A stretch of DNA of 64,000 bases from Bacillus haynesii (GTDB taxonomy: Bacteria; Bacillota; Bacilli; Bacillales; Bacillaceae): positions 124,001-188,000 of the forward strand of contig NZ_MRBL01000016.1 of NCBI RefSeq assembly GCF_001969855.1, in the 5' to 3' direction. Each line of letters begins with the position of its first letter. The first letter of the stretch is position 1. The notes under the pieces are model-generated. The model ran no database searches. It was not told where the DNA came from and saw nothing but the letters and a program-made list of their open reading frames with translations. The translations under genes were made by a program, and so were the position numbers. Shown here in pieces: positions 8,108 to 17,024 of the stretch.

Positions 8108-8584
8108 TCAATGATGATGCTCACCGTCTCCGCTCTCTTCTTTCTTGTGCCCGTCAACGGATTGAAGTTCTTCATGTGATACATCTCCGACAATAACCCG
8201 TTTTACCGGCATCACACGCATGCCGTCTGCTTCGGCATGAACTTGAATGTCATAAACACCGTGTTCAGGAAACATCGTATCGGCACTGTATATTCCCTTC
8301 CCTTCATGCTTCGCCGTGATTTCTTTTATCCGTTCTCCTCCGGCTGCTTTTGATATGTAAAATACAGTTCCGTCTGCGTTTTCCAAACCTGCGTTTCCTC
8401 GAGTCAATTTGATTTTCAAAGTTGTTGTTCGATGGGGATCGATCTTCTTAGAAAGCAGAAATTCGGTGCTGATCACTTTCGGCGGTCCTTCCTCATGGTG
8501 AAATTTGCTTTGTACGGCTGAACAGGCTGACAGAAGCAGAAATAGCATTAACAGGCCCATAACCGCAGCAAAACGGTTATACAT
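8108..8584 (-). CDS. YtkA/FixH-like lipoprotein
   Basis: A 158-residue secreted protein with a lipoprotein signal (LMLFLLLSACSAVQ; cysteine is the expected lipidated residue) and one beta-sandwich domain of the YtkA-like type (TTTLKIKLTRGNAGLENADG, then MFPEHGVYDIQVHAEADGMR). The C-terminus is rich in acidic residues and ends GEHHH; together with KFHHEEG near the N-terminus this could bind metal. The ATG at 8584 follows AAGGAGGGG. It begins 16 bases after the PepSY gene, so the two form one operon. It may hand over or sense a metal or haem at the membrane surface; this is inference. Confidence 0.7.
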   Translation of the reverse strand: MYNRFAAVMGLLMLFLLLSACSAVQSKFHHEEGPPKVISTEFLLSKKIDPHRTTTLKIKLTRGNAGLENADGTVFYISKAAGGERIKEITAKHEGKGIYSADTMFPEHGVYDIQVHAEADGMRVMPVKRVIVGDVSHEELQSVDGHKKEESGDGEHHH

Positions 8585-8600
8585 GATTATCCCCTCCTTG

Positions 8601-9974
8601 CTATGCACTAAAAAACGATCTCAAAACAGATATTCGCCTGATCATGAATCGGTCTAATAACAAGACGGCGATCAATGAAAGGCCGACCAGCGGAAAGAAC
8701 AGACCGAAAAAGATCATGATCAGCACCAAAGGCTTTATTGTTTTCTTATTCTTAGGGGCAGGGGGCACACCAAGCCCGCTTTTAGGCTTTCGCTTTCGCC
8801 ATAATACGAAGCCGCTCACTGAGACGCTGACGATGCCAATGCAAATGGCCAAGCCGATCAGCTGATTGACAAAGCCGAATTGGCTCCCTTTGTGCAGTGT
8901 GATTCCCAGCGCGATGCTTTTTCCCAAAGCCCCGTAATCTTGATAGCGGTAATCGGCTAATACACCGCCTGTATACTGATCAATATGAACAGTGGCTTCA
9001 TCCTGAGCTCGCGGCGGAAACACTGATAGCGTAAAAACCCCTTTAGGTTCCTGCGGAAAAAAGACATTGTAGCCGGAATGAACATTTCTCTCTTCTGCTA
9101 TGCCGACCACATCATTAATCGAGATGCTCATATCTTTTTGTCGTCGAGATTGAGGAACAGTCATATGTTCAGCCGCCCAGGGAACATCGGCCACTTCTTT
9201 TGCCGTGACATCTGAAGCGGGTTTCTCCCCTACCCAAATTGAAGGGGGATATCCAATGCCTGAATTGGTCGCCAGAGTCTGAACGGTATTTCCCCATAAG
9301 CCTGACCATGGCAGACCGGTGATGATCAGAAAAAACATGCCGGCGGACAGCCAGAATGCAGGAACCGCATGCAGATCCCTCCATAATACTTTCTTTCCCT
9401 TTGAAAGGCGCGGCAGCAAAACCCCCGTCAGCTTTCCGCTTTTCCTCGGCCACCATAAATAAATCCCTGTCACAATAAGAATGATGGACCAGCAAGCTGC
9501 CAATTCTACTATCCTGTCTCCGATCGTGCCTGCCATCAGTTCTCCATGAAGGGCTTCCAGCCGATTCATCAATTTGTTCTGATCCTCAAGCGTTCCCATC
9601 ACGTTTCCGGAATAGGGATTCACATATACCGTATATGTCGCATCTCCTGCTGCGATTCCGACCTCGGAAGAACGGGAGTCATCTTCACCCGGTCTAAACC
9701 TGACAACTTTTCCATCAGGATAGCGCTTAGCGGCTTCAGCGATTTGCTGCTCTGGGGAGAGCTTTTCTTTTTGCGGCGTTACATGATAGTAATCTTGATA
9801 AATCAATTCCTCGATCTGAGGTTTGAAAAGATAGATGCCTCCTGTAACAGCCAAAATGATCAAAAACGGGGCGACAATTAAGCCGGCATAAAAGTGCCAC
9901 CTCCAAAATGTTTGATAGATTGGCGGTTTAAAGCGCTTACTTTCTTTTTGTGACAATGACCGGGTTTCATTCAT
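8601..9974 (-). CDS. PepSY-domain membrane protein (PepSY_TM)
   Basis: The 457-residue membrane protein has the PepSY_TM layout: one hydrophobic segment near the N-terminus (FYAGLIVAPFLIILAVTGGI), an outside PepSY domain (residues about 50-130, QQIAEAAKRYPDGKVVRFRP), a pair of segments around ILIVTGIYLWWPRKSG, a second outside domain (about 230-340) and two or three segments at the end. Histidines in WRWHFYAG, LEALHGELM, WRDLHAVPAF and ITLHKGSQFG lie at membrane faces, as in family members proposed to carry haem and reduce iron or copper. It starts at ATG 9974 behind AAGGAGGAA. A lipoprotein gene follows. No clear Fur or copper-regulator box is seen. Confidence 0.8.
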   Translation of the reverse strand: MNETRSLSQKESKRFKPPIYQTFWRWHFYAGLIVAPFLIILAVTGGIYLFKPQIEELIYQDYYHVTPQKEKLSPEQQIAEAAKRYPDGKVVRFRPGEDDSRSSEVGIAAGDATYTVYVNPYSGNVMGTLEDQNKLMNRLEALHGELMAGTIGDRIVELAACWSIILIVTGIYLWWPRKSGKLTGVLLPRLSKGKKVLWRDLHAVPAFWLSAGMFFLIITGLPWSGLWGNTVQTLATNSGIGYPPSIWVGEKPASDVTAKEVADVPWAAEHMTVPQSRRQKDMSISINDVVGIAEERNVHSGYNVFFPQEPKGVFTLSVFPPRAQDEATVHIDQYTGGVLADYRYQDYGALGKSIALGITLHKGSQFGFVNQLIGLAICIGIVSVSVSGFVLWRKRKPKSGLGVPPAPKNKKTIKPLVLIMIFFGLFFPLVGLSLIAVLLLDRFMIRRISVLRSFFSA

Positions 9975-10322
9975 TCAAGTTGTTCCTCCTTATTCAAATT
10001 TCTCTATTAGAATATCGAATTTCCAAAACAGGAAACAAGGTCATCGTGTTATAAAATGTGAATAATTGATGAATTATAACAAAAAGAATCATAAGCCTCT
10101 ATCCTCTTTGACCCCCGCCCTCTCGATAAGCGTCCGGTTGCAGAACATAACATTCTAAATATTGGTCTTTACTATGGCAAGTATCAGACCCGTGGGCTGG
10201 CAGCCCTCTCTGGCATTTTCGTCTGAAATTTGACTCATTCGAAACCGCTTCTCTTTAGTTTTCACCTGATTGGCATGACACATTTCCCACATGAATACAG
10301 TAATATGAAGGAGATGAGAAGA

Positions 10323-12212
10323 TTGCGTTCTTTACTAGAAGATGTGAAAGCTTTCAGGCAAAAGACGCTCGCAGAGCTTCAAAACAGACAGAGGTCTGAT
10401 GGTTCGTGGCGGTTTTGTTTTGAAGGGCCCGTGATGACAGACAGCTTTTTCATTCTGATGCTGACTTCACTTGGCGATCTGGACTCTTCTCTCATCGCAA
10501 GTCTTGCTGAACGAATCCGTTCAAGGCAGAGCGAAGACGGCGCGTTTCGCAATCACCCGGATGAAAAAGCAGGCAATTTGACCGCGACAGTCCAGGGCTA
10601 TACCGGGATGCTGGCTTCGGGGCGCTATGACCGGGGAGATGCGCATATGCAGAAAGCCGAGGCTTTTATCAAGGCCGCAGGCGGTTTGAAGCACGTGCAC
10701 TTTATGACGAAGTGGATGCTCGCTGCCAACGGGCTGTATCCATGGCCGAGAGCCTATATTCCGCTCTCATTTTTACTGATTCCGTCCTATTTCCCGCTGC
10801 ATTTTTATCATTTCAGCACATACGCAAGAATTCATTTTGTCCCGATGGCGATTACGTTTAATCGACGATTCTCTTTAAAAAATAACCAAATCGGCTCGCT
10901 TCGCCATCTGGATGAAGCCATGTCAAAAAACCCTCTCGAATGGCTGAACATCCGCTCTTTTGACGAGAGAACCTTCTATTCTTTCAATCTGCAATGGAAA
11001 CAGCTTTTTCAATGGCCGGCTTATGTCCATCAGCTCGGATTTGAGGCGGGCAAAAAATATATGATGGACAGAATCGAAGAAGACGGAACGCTATACAGCT
11101 ATGCGAGCGCGACAATGTTCATGATTTACAGCCTGCTGGCGATGGGAATATCAAAAAACGCCCCCGTTGTCAAAAAAGCAGTCAGCGGAATCAAAAGTCT
11201 CATTTCATCATGCGGAGGAGACGGCGCACATCTGGAAAACTCAACTTCCACCGTCTGGGACACTGCGCTCATCAGCTATGCCATGCAGGAATCCGGAATG
11301 CCTGAACAACATTCTTCCATCTCATCGGCAGCCGACTATCTTCTTAAAAGACAGCATGTGAAAAAAGCGGACTGGGCGGTCTCCAATCCTCAAGCAGCCC
11401 CCGGAGGGTGGGGTTTTTCACACATCAATACAAACAATCCCGATTTGGATGATACCGCTGCGGCATTAAAAGCAATTCCGTTTCAAAGGCGCCCGGCTGC
11501 CTGGAACCGGGGGCTCACCTGGCTTTTATCCATGCAAAATAGGGACGGAGGGTTTGCAGCATTTGAAAAAAATGTTGACCATCCCCTCATCCGAAATCTG
11601 CCGCTCGAATCAGCCGCTGACGCAGCAGTTGATCCGTCAACTGCAGACTTGACTGGGCGCGTTCTTCATCTGCTCGGGCTTAAAGGGCGATTGACAGATG
11701 ACCATCCCGCGGTCAGACGCGCCCTCAGGTGGCTTGATCACCATCAGAAAGCGGACGGCTCATGGTATGGCAGATGGGGCGTCTGCTTTATTTACGGTAC
11801 ATGGGCCGCACTTACCGGTATGAAAGCCGTTGGAGTTTCCGGCAACCACGCGTCTGTCAGAAAAGCGATCTCCTGGCTTAAATCGACCCAGCGTGAAGAC
11901 GGAAGCTGGGGAGAATCTTGCAAAAGCTGTGAAGCGAAGCGTTTTGTCCCTCTTCACTTTGGAACAGTTGTTCAATCTTCATGGGCGCTGGAGGCGCTTT
12001 TGCAATATGAGCGTCCGGATGACCCTCAGATCATAAAAGGAATCCGTTTTCTCATCAATGATCACGAAAGCTCGCGTGAGCGACTCGAATATCCGACGGG
12101 AATCGGGCTGCCGAAACAATTCTACATCCGCTATCACAGTTATCCTTTTGTGTTTTCATTGCTCGCTTCAAGCGCATTTATTAAAAAAGCGGAAAAGAGG
12201 GAGACATATTGA
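10323..12212 (+). CDS. sqhC: SqhC, squalene-hopene / sporulenol cyclase
   Basis: The 629-residue protein is a terpene cyclase of the squalene-hopene family; the B. subtilis orthologue makes sporulenes, polycyclic terpenoids of the spore envelope. The catalytic DxDD motif is present as NNPDLDDTAA (first Asp about residue 374), and many QW-type repeats are visible (RQSEDGAFRN, MQNRDGGFAAFE, HQKADGSWYGRWG, TQREDGSWGES). The start is TTG at 10323, nine bases behind GAAGGAG; the ATG at 10314 directly abuts the ribosome site and cannot be used. Length agrees with the family. sodF overlaps its stop codon, giving tight co-expression. Confidence 0.92.
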   Translation: MRSLLEDVKAFRQKTLAELQNRQRSDGSWRFCFEGPVMTDSFFILMLTSLGDLDSSLIASLAERIRSRQSEDGAFRNHPDEKAGNLTATVQGYTGMLASGRYDRGDAHMQKAEAFIKAAGGLKHVHFMTKWMLAANGLYPWPRAYIPLSFLLIPSYFPLHFYHFSTYARIHFVPMAITFNRRFSLKNNQIGSLRHLDEAMSKNPLEWLNIRSFDERTFYSFNLQWKQLFQWPAYVHQLGFEAGKKYMMDRIEEDGTLYSYASATMFMIYSLLAMGISKNAPVVKKAVSGIKSLISSCGGDGAHLENSTSTVWDTALISYAMQESGMPEQHSSISSAADYLLKRQHVKKADWAVSNPQAAPGGWGFSHINTNNPDLDDTAAALKAIPFQRRPAAWNRGLTWLLSMQNRDGGFAAFEKNVDHPLIRNLPLESAADAAVDPSTADLTGRVLHLLGLKGRLTDDHPAVRRALRWLDHHQKADGSWYGRWGVCFIYGTWAALTGMKAVGVSGNHASVRKAISWLKSTQREDGSWGESCKSCEAKRFVPLHFGTVVQSSWALEALLQYERPDDPQIIKGIRFLINDHESSRERLEYPTGIGLPKQFYIRYHSYPFVFSLLASSAFIKKAEKRETY

Positions 12213-13054
12213 ACAGAAATGCTTACAAAGAAAAAATAGCGTCGTGGGCCAAAGGCCTGAAAGACCAGATGAAAGATGATACTTCTTTAGAAAACCGTTT
12301 AGAAAAACTTTTTCAATCATTGGATGATCCTCGTGCGACCGAACAGGAATGGTATGAACAGGCAGAAGCCGTGTATCAAGCCATCTCCCGCAGTGATGCG
12401 TCTCAAGCAGGCCGGCAGCCATTCAGAACAGTGCCGATCGGAGGCCACCGCCTGCCAAGCCTGCCCTACTCGTATTCAGCCCTTGAGCCTTATATTTCAA
12501 AAGAAATTATGTTTCTCCACCATACAAAACATCACCAAAGCTATGTCGACGGCCTGAACAAAGCTGAAAAAGAACTGCAGAAAGCAAGGCAAACCAAACA
12601 GTTCGACCTCGTAAACCATTGGGAAAGAGAACTCGCCTTTCACGGAGCCGGGCACTATTTGCACACTATATTTTGGTACGCGATGCACCCAAAAGGAAAA
12701 AGGCGGCCGACAGGCGAATTGCTGGAGATGATCAACCGTTCTTTCGGCAGCTATTCGGCCTTTAAAGAACAATTTTCCGAAGCGGCGAAAAACGTGGAAG
12801 GTGTCGGCTGGGCGATCCTTGTCTGGGCGCCGCGCTCGCACCGCTTGGAAATCCTGATCGCAGAAAAACATCAGCTGATGAGCCAATGGGATGTGATCCC
12901 TCTTCTCCCGCTCGACGTATGGGAGCACGCATATTACCTTCAATATAAAAATGAAAGGGCAAAATACGTTGATAATTGGTGGAATGTCGTTGACTGGCGA
13001 GAACCTGAAAGGCGATTTGCGACAGCAAAGCGCGTTCTATGGGAGCCGTTCTGA
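12209..13054 (+). CDS. sodF: SodF, Fe/Mn-type superoxide dismutase with N-terminal extension
   Basis: The 281-residue protein has about 78 extra N-terminal residues, helical and charged, before an ordinary Fe/Mn superoxide dismutase domain. Metal ligands can be placed at H104 (FLHHTKHHQSYV), H152 (AGHYLHTIFW), D236 and H240 (LPLDVWEHAYYLQY). It converts superoxide to peroxide and oxygen. Translation starts with TTG at 12209, inside the sqhC stop (ATTGA arrangement), with AGGGAG upstream, so it is coupled to sqhC. In B. subtilis the sqhC-sodF pair is sporulation-linked; SodF may protect the unsaturated terpenoid product. The role of the extension is unknown. Confidence 0.92.
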   Translation: MNRNAYKEKIASWAKGLKDQMKDDTSLENRLEKLFQSLDDPRATEQEWYEQAEAVYQAISRSDASQAGRQPFRTVPIGGHRLPSLPYSYSALEPYISKEIMFLHHTKHHQSYVDGLNKAEKELQKARQTKQFDLVNHWERELAFHGAGHYLHTIFWYAMHPKGKRRPTGELLEMINRSFGSYSAFKEQFSEAAKNVEGVGWAILVWAPRSHRLEILIAEKHQLMSQWDVIPLLPLDVWEHAYYLQYKNERAKYVDNWWNVVDWREPERRFATAKRVLWEPF

Positions 13055-13068
13055 TTCAAATTCAATGG

Positions 13069-13102
13069 CGGGACTTCAACTATTGAAGTCCTGTTTTGTT
13101 TC
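13069..13102 (+). terminator. terminator after sodF
   Basis: Perfect 9-base arms GGACTTCAA / TTGAAGTCC around a 3-base loop, followed by TGTTTTGTTTC. Confidence 0.85.
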
Positions 13103-13590
13103 GGTAGTTGCGCCGGACATCGGCCTCCCCGTCAAAGCCTAGCCTCAAAAAGCGGACGAGCCTTTCCTCTCGCACCTTTCTCTTCTCTACACCAGGCAGC
13201 CGTCGACACTGGCCGAATCGAGCTAAAGTGCCGATACTTTATCACTCTCAATACCGTATCTATTTCTCTTAAACCCTCTATCGTCTGTAATAAGATAACA
13301 AATAAAAGTTTAAATATCCCAGTTTCTCTTGAGGATTGTTAAGACCGCTACACGGAGATTGGCGAGGCGGAGTCGGAAGAGAAACCCCACAACCATACAT
13401 CCTTCTGAATCTGCTATTTTGATCATCCCTTTATGAAATACTGAATCTCAACAGTCTATCAATATATCCCAAATTCATGCCTTAAGTATGAAATGTGAAC
13501 ATTTTTTGATTTATTTGGAAAATAGTCGTTTTTCCTCATTCTTCTAATTCCAAAAATCGTTAAGCTATTCTACAAGAAGGGAGGGAATAA
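13103..13590. other. long upstream region of the secreted-protein gene
   Basis: Nearly 490 bases carry no convincing reading frame and no clear stem-loop. The part nearest to 13590 is AT-rich and should contain the promoter for the leader and the secreted-protein gene. I see nothing I can name. Confidence 0.4.
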
Positions 13591-13617
13591 ATGAACAAAC
13601 TGTCGATGTTTGTCTGA
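13591..13617 (+). CDS. possible 8-residue leader peptide MNKLSMFV
   Basis: An ATG sits seven bases behind a strong ribosome site (GAAGGGAGGG) and opens a frame of only eight codons ending in TGA. It lies 53 bases before the start of the secreted-protein gene, which has its own strong site. Such an arrangement is seen for leader peptides that tune a downstream gene, but it may equally be the stub of a gene lost by frameshift. No attenuator hairpin is visible between the two. Confidence 0.35.
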   Translation: MNKLSMFV

Positions 13618-13670
13618 TTCAGCCGGTCAGTTTTTCGAAAAATGGAAAATTTATTTTAGGAGGGTTAATC

Positions 13671-14201
13671 ATGAAAAAAATGTTTGCTTTCTTTACAGCC
13701 TTAATGCTCGGTTTGACTTGTCTGCCGTACTTATCAGAAGCGAAAGAATCAAAACATACGGACAGTTCTGTTACAACCTTACCTTCTATGTCTATACCCA
13801 CACCTCTCAATCAGTCACTGAACCAGGAAAAACAACAGTTTAAAACTTCTGCCATTGATTTAAGCATCGGCCTCGATCTCTTAGGAATCGGAAACTCGAT
13901 TAGGGATGCTATCGTTCAAAGCAATAACCGCAGCGGTTTCGTCAAAAACTGCATGGAAACCGCTTTTTATTCTGCAGGGCAAAGATATAATGTCATGGTG
14001 TTCAACTTAAGCCAAGGCTATCATAATGGCTTAAGAGGAGTTAAATTTTATGGATCTGCCAACTATCATGGCGTGATTTACGGCATTTGGGTATTTGAAA
14101 GCGGACAATTTACAAACCAAGGAGACGGCGGCTGGATTAACTGGGCCTTTAAAGGCTGGTTTGATCGAAACGGCCAAACTGTAACATTCCGTAAGCCTTA
14201 A
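13671..14201 (+). CDS. secreted 'stress protein' of Bacillus, unknown function
   Basis: The 176-residue product has a Sec signal peptide (MKKMFAFFTALMLGLTCLPY, likely cut after SEA at 24) and a low-complexity, Ser/Thr/Gln-rich linker to about residue 58. A compact C-terminal domain with many aromatic and glycine residues follows (RYNVMVFNLSQGYHNGLRGV, VIYGIWVFESGQFTNQGDGG, NWAFKGWFDRNGQTV). I recall similar small exported proteins in B. pumilus and relatives labelled stress protein; no activity is known. One cysteine (KNCMETAF) remains in the mature part. AGGAGGG precedes the ATG. It is monocistronic with its own terminator and leader. Confidence 0.6.
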   Translation: MKKMFAFFTALMLGLTCLPYLSEAKESKHTDSSVTTLPSMSIPTPLNQSLNQEKQQFKTSAIDLSIGLDLLGIGNSIRDAIVQSNNRSGFVKNCMETAFYSAGQRYNVMVFNLSQGYHNGLRGVKFYGSANYHGVIYGIWVFESGQFTNQGDGGWINWAFKGWFDRNGQTVTFRKP

Positions 14202-14228
14202 TCAAAGTCAAGGTATCCCCCTCTTCTG

Positions 14229-14274
14229 CTTGCCGGTAAAATCGTAAAAAACGAATTCACCGGCAAGTTTTTTT
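14229..14274 (+). terminator. terminator after the secreted-protein gene
   Basis: Perfect arms CTTGCCGGT (14229-14237) and ACCGGCAAG (14259-14267) followed by seven T residues. Confidence 0.9.
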
Positions 14275-14413
14275 AATACCGCACCAGAAAAACAGACGCC
14301 TTTTCCCTTCCTCCCCCTTTCATCAAACACTTCCCTTGCCGATCATATCGCCGAAAAAAGACGGTACAGCTGATCTAAGCGATGCTTATCTTTAGCGGCA
14401 CGCAACTGTCTGC

Positions 14414-14443
14414 ATGAAAAAAAGGCCGGATTTATCCGGCCTT
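14414..14443 (-). terminator. terminator after yocR
   Basis: Arms AAGGCCGGAT (14422-14431) and ATCCGGCCTT (14434-14443); on the minus strand a run of T residues follows. It lies 16 bases beyond the yocR stop. Confidence 0.88.
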
Positions 14444-14458
14444 ATCAACAATTCAATC

Positions 14459-15799
14459 TTAGAATACGCCGATGACGTCCAAAAAGACGACAATAATGAC
14501 GACTGGAGCTGCGTAGCGAATCAACAGAAGCCAGGCTGCGAACCATTTTCTGCTGATTTTAGAGCCCTCTTTCAATTCAGCAAACAGCTCGTCTTTCGGA
14601 ATTTTAAGCGGCACAAAAACGGCGATGAGCAAAGCGCCGAGCGGCATTAAAATATTGCTGACAAGATAATCCGCCGCATCAAAAATCGATAGATTAAAAA
14701 TCGATACATCCTGAAGCACGCCGTATGATAATGCTGAAGGGATACCGAATAGGAAAATCGCAATTCCTCCCGCCCAAGCGAAAGCCTGTCTTTTTTTAGG
14801 GTCCCCTTTTGACAAGGAAGAAACAAGGATTTCAAGCATTGAAAATGCAGACGTCAGTGTAGCAAATAAAAATAAGAGCAGAAACGCCAATAAAAAGACG
14901 ATTCCTAAAGGCATCTTGTGAAAGACTGACGGCAGCACATTAAATAACAGCATCGGGCCGGCATCAGGAGATAATCCGAATGAAAAAACGGCCGGAAAAA
15001 TTGCAAACCCGGCAAGAATCGCCACAGATACATTGAGCAATGTCACTGAAACGGCTGATTGTACAAGGTTTTCTTTTTTCGATAAATAAGAGCTGTACGT
15101 TACCATAACGGAAACACCGACACTCAGCGAGAAAAAGGATTGTCCAAGCGCAAACAGCACCGTTTTGGCTGTGATATGGGAAAGATCGGGTTTTAAGAAA
15201 AACGCCAAACCTTCCATTGAACCGGGAAGTGTGAGCGAACGGATGATCAAAAGCAGAAAAATAATGAACAGAGCAGGCATCATAAACTTGCTCGCTTTTT
15301 CAATTCCGCCTCTGACTCCTTTTGCAACGACAAGAATCGTTATCATGATAAATGCAAACTGGCTCGCAAGAACGAGATACGGATTTGCAATCGTCTCCCC
15401 GAAAAGACCGGCATAATCCGTACTTCTTGACAGTTCACCGGTCAGCCCTTTGCCAATATAAATGATGATCCAGCCGCCGACAACACTATAGAAAGACAGC
15501 AGAATAAAACACGTGATAATGCCGAGGCGTCCAATCCAGTGCCAATGTGAGCCGGGAGCCAGCTCCTTGTAGGATTCGACGGCATCTTTTTGAGTCTTTC
15601 TGCCGATAATGAACTCCGCCATTAATAAAGGAAGCCCAATCAATAAAGTAAAAAGAATAAACATAAGTAAAAATGCTCCGCCGCCGCTTGTTCCGGCAAC
15701 ATAAGGAAACTTCCATATCGCGCCGAGCCCGATTGCCGAGCCGGCCGAAGCTAAGATAAATCCAAGCTTTGATGACCATATATTTTGTTTATTTTCCAC
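14459..15799 (-). CDS. yocR: YocR, sodium-dependent (neurotransmitter-type) symporter
   Basis: A 446-residue membrane protein of the neurotransmitter:sodium symporter family. The family signature in the first segment is plain ([20 protein letters not shown]), where glycines form the unwound substrate site and sodium ligands sit. Ten to twelve hydrophobic segments follow, among them [20 protein letters not shown], the counterpart of the sodium-binding segment six. Bacterial members of this length, with a shortened C-terminus, usually import amino acids with sodium. ATG at 15799 is followed upstream by AGGTGC-type sequence. It is divergent from yocS. The substrate is unknown; a branched, aromatic or small neutral amino acid is likely by family. 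Confidence 0.88.
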   Translation of the reverse strand: MENKQNIWSSKLGFILASAGSAIGLGAIWKFPYVAGTSGGGAFLLMFILFTLLIGLPLLMAEFIIGRKTQKDAVESYKELAPGSHWHWIGRLGIITCFILLSFYSVVGGWIIIYIGKGLTGELSRSTDYAGLFGETIANPYLVLASQFAFIMITILVVAKGVRGGIEKASKFMMPALFIIFLLLIIRSLTLPGSMEGLAFFLKPDLSHITAKTVLFALGQSFFSLSVGVSVMVTYSSYLSKKENLVQSAVSVTLLNVSVAILAGFAIFPAVFSFGLSPDAGPMLLFNVLPSVFHKMPLGIVFLLAFLLLFLFATLTSAFSMLEILVSSLSKGDPKKRQAFAWAGGIAIFLFGIPSALSYGVLQDVSIFNLSIFDAADYLVSNILMPLGALLIAVFVPLKIPKDELFAELKEGSKISRKWFAAWLLLIRYAAPVVIIVVFLDVIGVF

Positions 15800-15942
15800 T
15801 TAAGCACCTCTTCTTCTCGGTCTAATTGCACATGGCTACAAACTATCATTTTAAAAAGCATAAACGAATTCGTCAAGGTTTTCAAACATTTCTTTCAGTT
15901 TACATAATAATATTATTTTAAACGATTCTTTATTTACTAGTA

Positions 15943-15970
15943 TTGAATTATTCAGAATATTAATTATAAT
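15943..15970 (+). promoter_or_regulatory. probable sigma-A promoter of yocS
   Basis: TTGAAT (15943-15948) and TATAAT (15965-15970) are separated by 16 bases, about 40 bases before the yocS start. The intergenic region between the divergent yocR and yocS genes is very AT-rich. Confidence 0.55.
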
Positions 15971-16012
15971 AAGAGGATGTTACATTTTCTACAGATGTGA
16001 GGAGCTGGACTT

Positions 16013-16993
16013 ATGAGTTATTTGATCAAAATCAGTCAATTTGCCGGAAAAACGTTCGCCATTTGGGTGATTCTATTTGCGGTTCTCGGCTTTGCCTTTC
16101 CGTCGCAGTTTACTTGGATCATCCCTTATATTACGATCCTGCTTGGCGTGATTATGTTTGGCATGGGATTGACATTGTCAGCGGACGATTTTAAAGAGCT
16201 GCTAAGACGTCCCCTGCATGTGCTGATCGGTGTGCTGATTCAATATACGGTCATGCCGTTGCTCGCTTTTGGACTGGCCTATGGCCTCGGTCTTCCCCCC
16301 GAAATAGCGGTTGGGGTCATTTTAGTGGGATGCTGCCCCGGGGGAACGGCATCAAACGTCATGACATTTTTTGCGAAGGGAAACATCGCCCTGTCTGTGG
16401 CGATCACAACGGTTTCCACATTGCTTGCACCTTTTTTAACGCCGTTTCTCATTTTATTTTTCGCAAAAGAATGGCTTCCGGTATCTCCGGACTCGCTGTT
16501 CGTTTCGATTTTGCAGGCCGTGCTGCTTCCGATCATTGCCGGGCTGATCGTCCAATTTTTCTTTAAAAAACAAGTGAAAAAAGCTGTACAGGTACTTCCG
16601 CTCGTCTCCGTTCTCGGTATCGTCGCCATCGTCTCGGCGGTCGTCGGAGGCAATCGGGAAAACATTATTCAATCGGGGCTGTTGATTTTTGCGGTTGTGG
16701 TTCTTCATAATGGCCTTGGACTTCTCCTCGGCTTTATTTTGGCAAAGTGCTTTAAAATGGATTATGCATCTCAAAAAGCCGTGGCCATTGAGGTCGGCAT
16801 GCAGAATTCGGGTCTCGGCGCGGCATTGGCGACGGCGCACTTCTCCCCTCTTTCCGCTGTTCCGAGCGCTGTTTTCAGCGTCTGGCATAACCTTTCAGGC
16901 TCATGGCTTGCGACATATTGGGGCAAAAAAACAAATAAGCAGAAGAATGACAATCATTCTCCTGCCCCGCAGATGATAAACAAAAAGCTTTGA
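16013..16993 (+). CDS. yocS: YocS, bile acid:sodium symporter family transporter
   Basis: The 326-residue protein has ten hydrophobic segments and the BASS family hallmarks: LLGVIMFGMGLTLSADDF in the first repeat, GCCPGGTASNVMTFFAKGN around the crossover helix of the first half, and EVGMQNSGLGAALATAHF for the second half. These regions bind two sodium ions. It carries an organic anion into the cell with sodium; Bacillus substrates are not known. The ATG at 16013 follows GAGGAGCTG. It is transcribed away from yocR and ends in a terminator that overlaps its stop codon. Confidence 0.88.
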   Translation: MSYLIKISQFAGKTFAIWVILFAVLGFAFPSQFTWIIPYITILLGVIMFGMGLTLSADDFKELLRRPLHVLIGVLIQYTVMPLLAFGLAYGLGLPPEIAVGVILVGCCPGGTASNVMTFFAKGNIALSVAITTVSTLLAPFLTPFLILFFAKEWLPVSPDSLFVSILQAVLLPIIAGLIVQFFFKKQVKKAVQVLPLVSVLGIVAIVSAVVGGNRENIIQSGLLIFAVVVLHNGLGLLLGFILAKCFKMDYASQKAVAIEVGMQNSGLGAALATAHFSPLSAVPSAVFSVWHNLSGSWLATYWGKKTNKQKNDNHSPAPQMINKKL

Positions 16994-17018
16994 CCGTACA
17001 TGCGGCCAAAGCTTTTTT
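16983..17018. terminator. bidirectional terminator between yocS and odhB
   Basis: AAAAGCTTTG (16983-16992) pairs with CAAAGCTTTT (17007-17016); T-rich tails occur on both strands. The yocS stop codon lies inside the left arm, and odhB ends seven bases beyond the right one. Confidence 0.8.
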
Positions 17019-17024
17019 CTTGGT

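Noticed and set aside
8085..8114. Nine-codon frame (MKMFKTNSQ) with a strong AACGGAGG site overlapping the end of the YtkA-like gene.
   Set aside because: Too short, antisense to a clear gene end and without a downstream gene in the same direction to regulate.
9975..10322. Search for a Fur or copper-regulator box before the PepSY gene.
   Set aside because: Only short AT-rich near-repeats such as GAATATCGAATTTC are present; none fits a known operator well enough.
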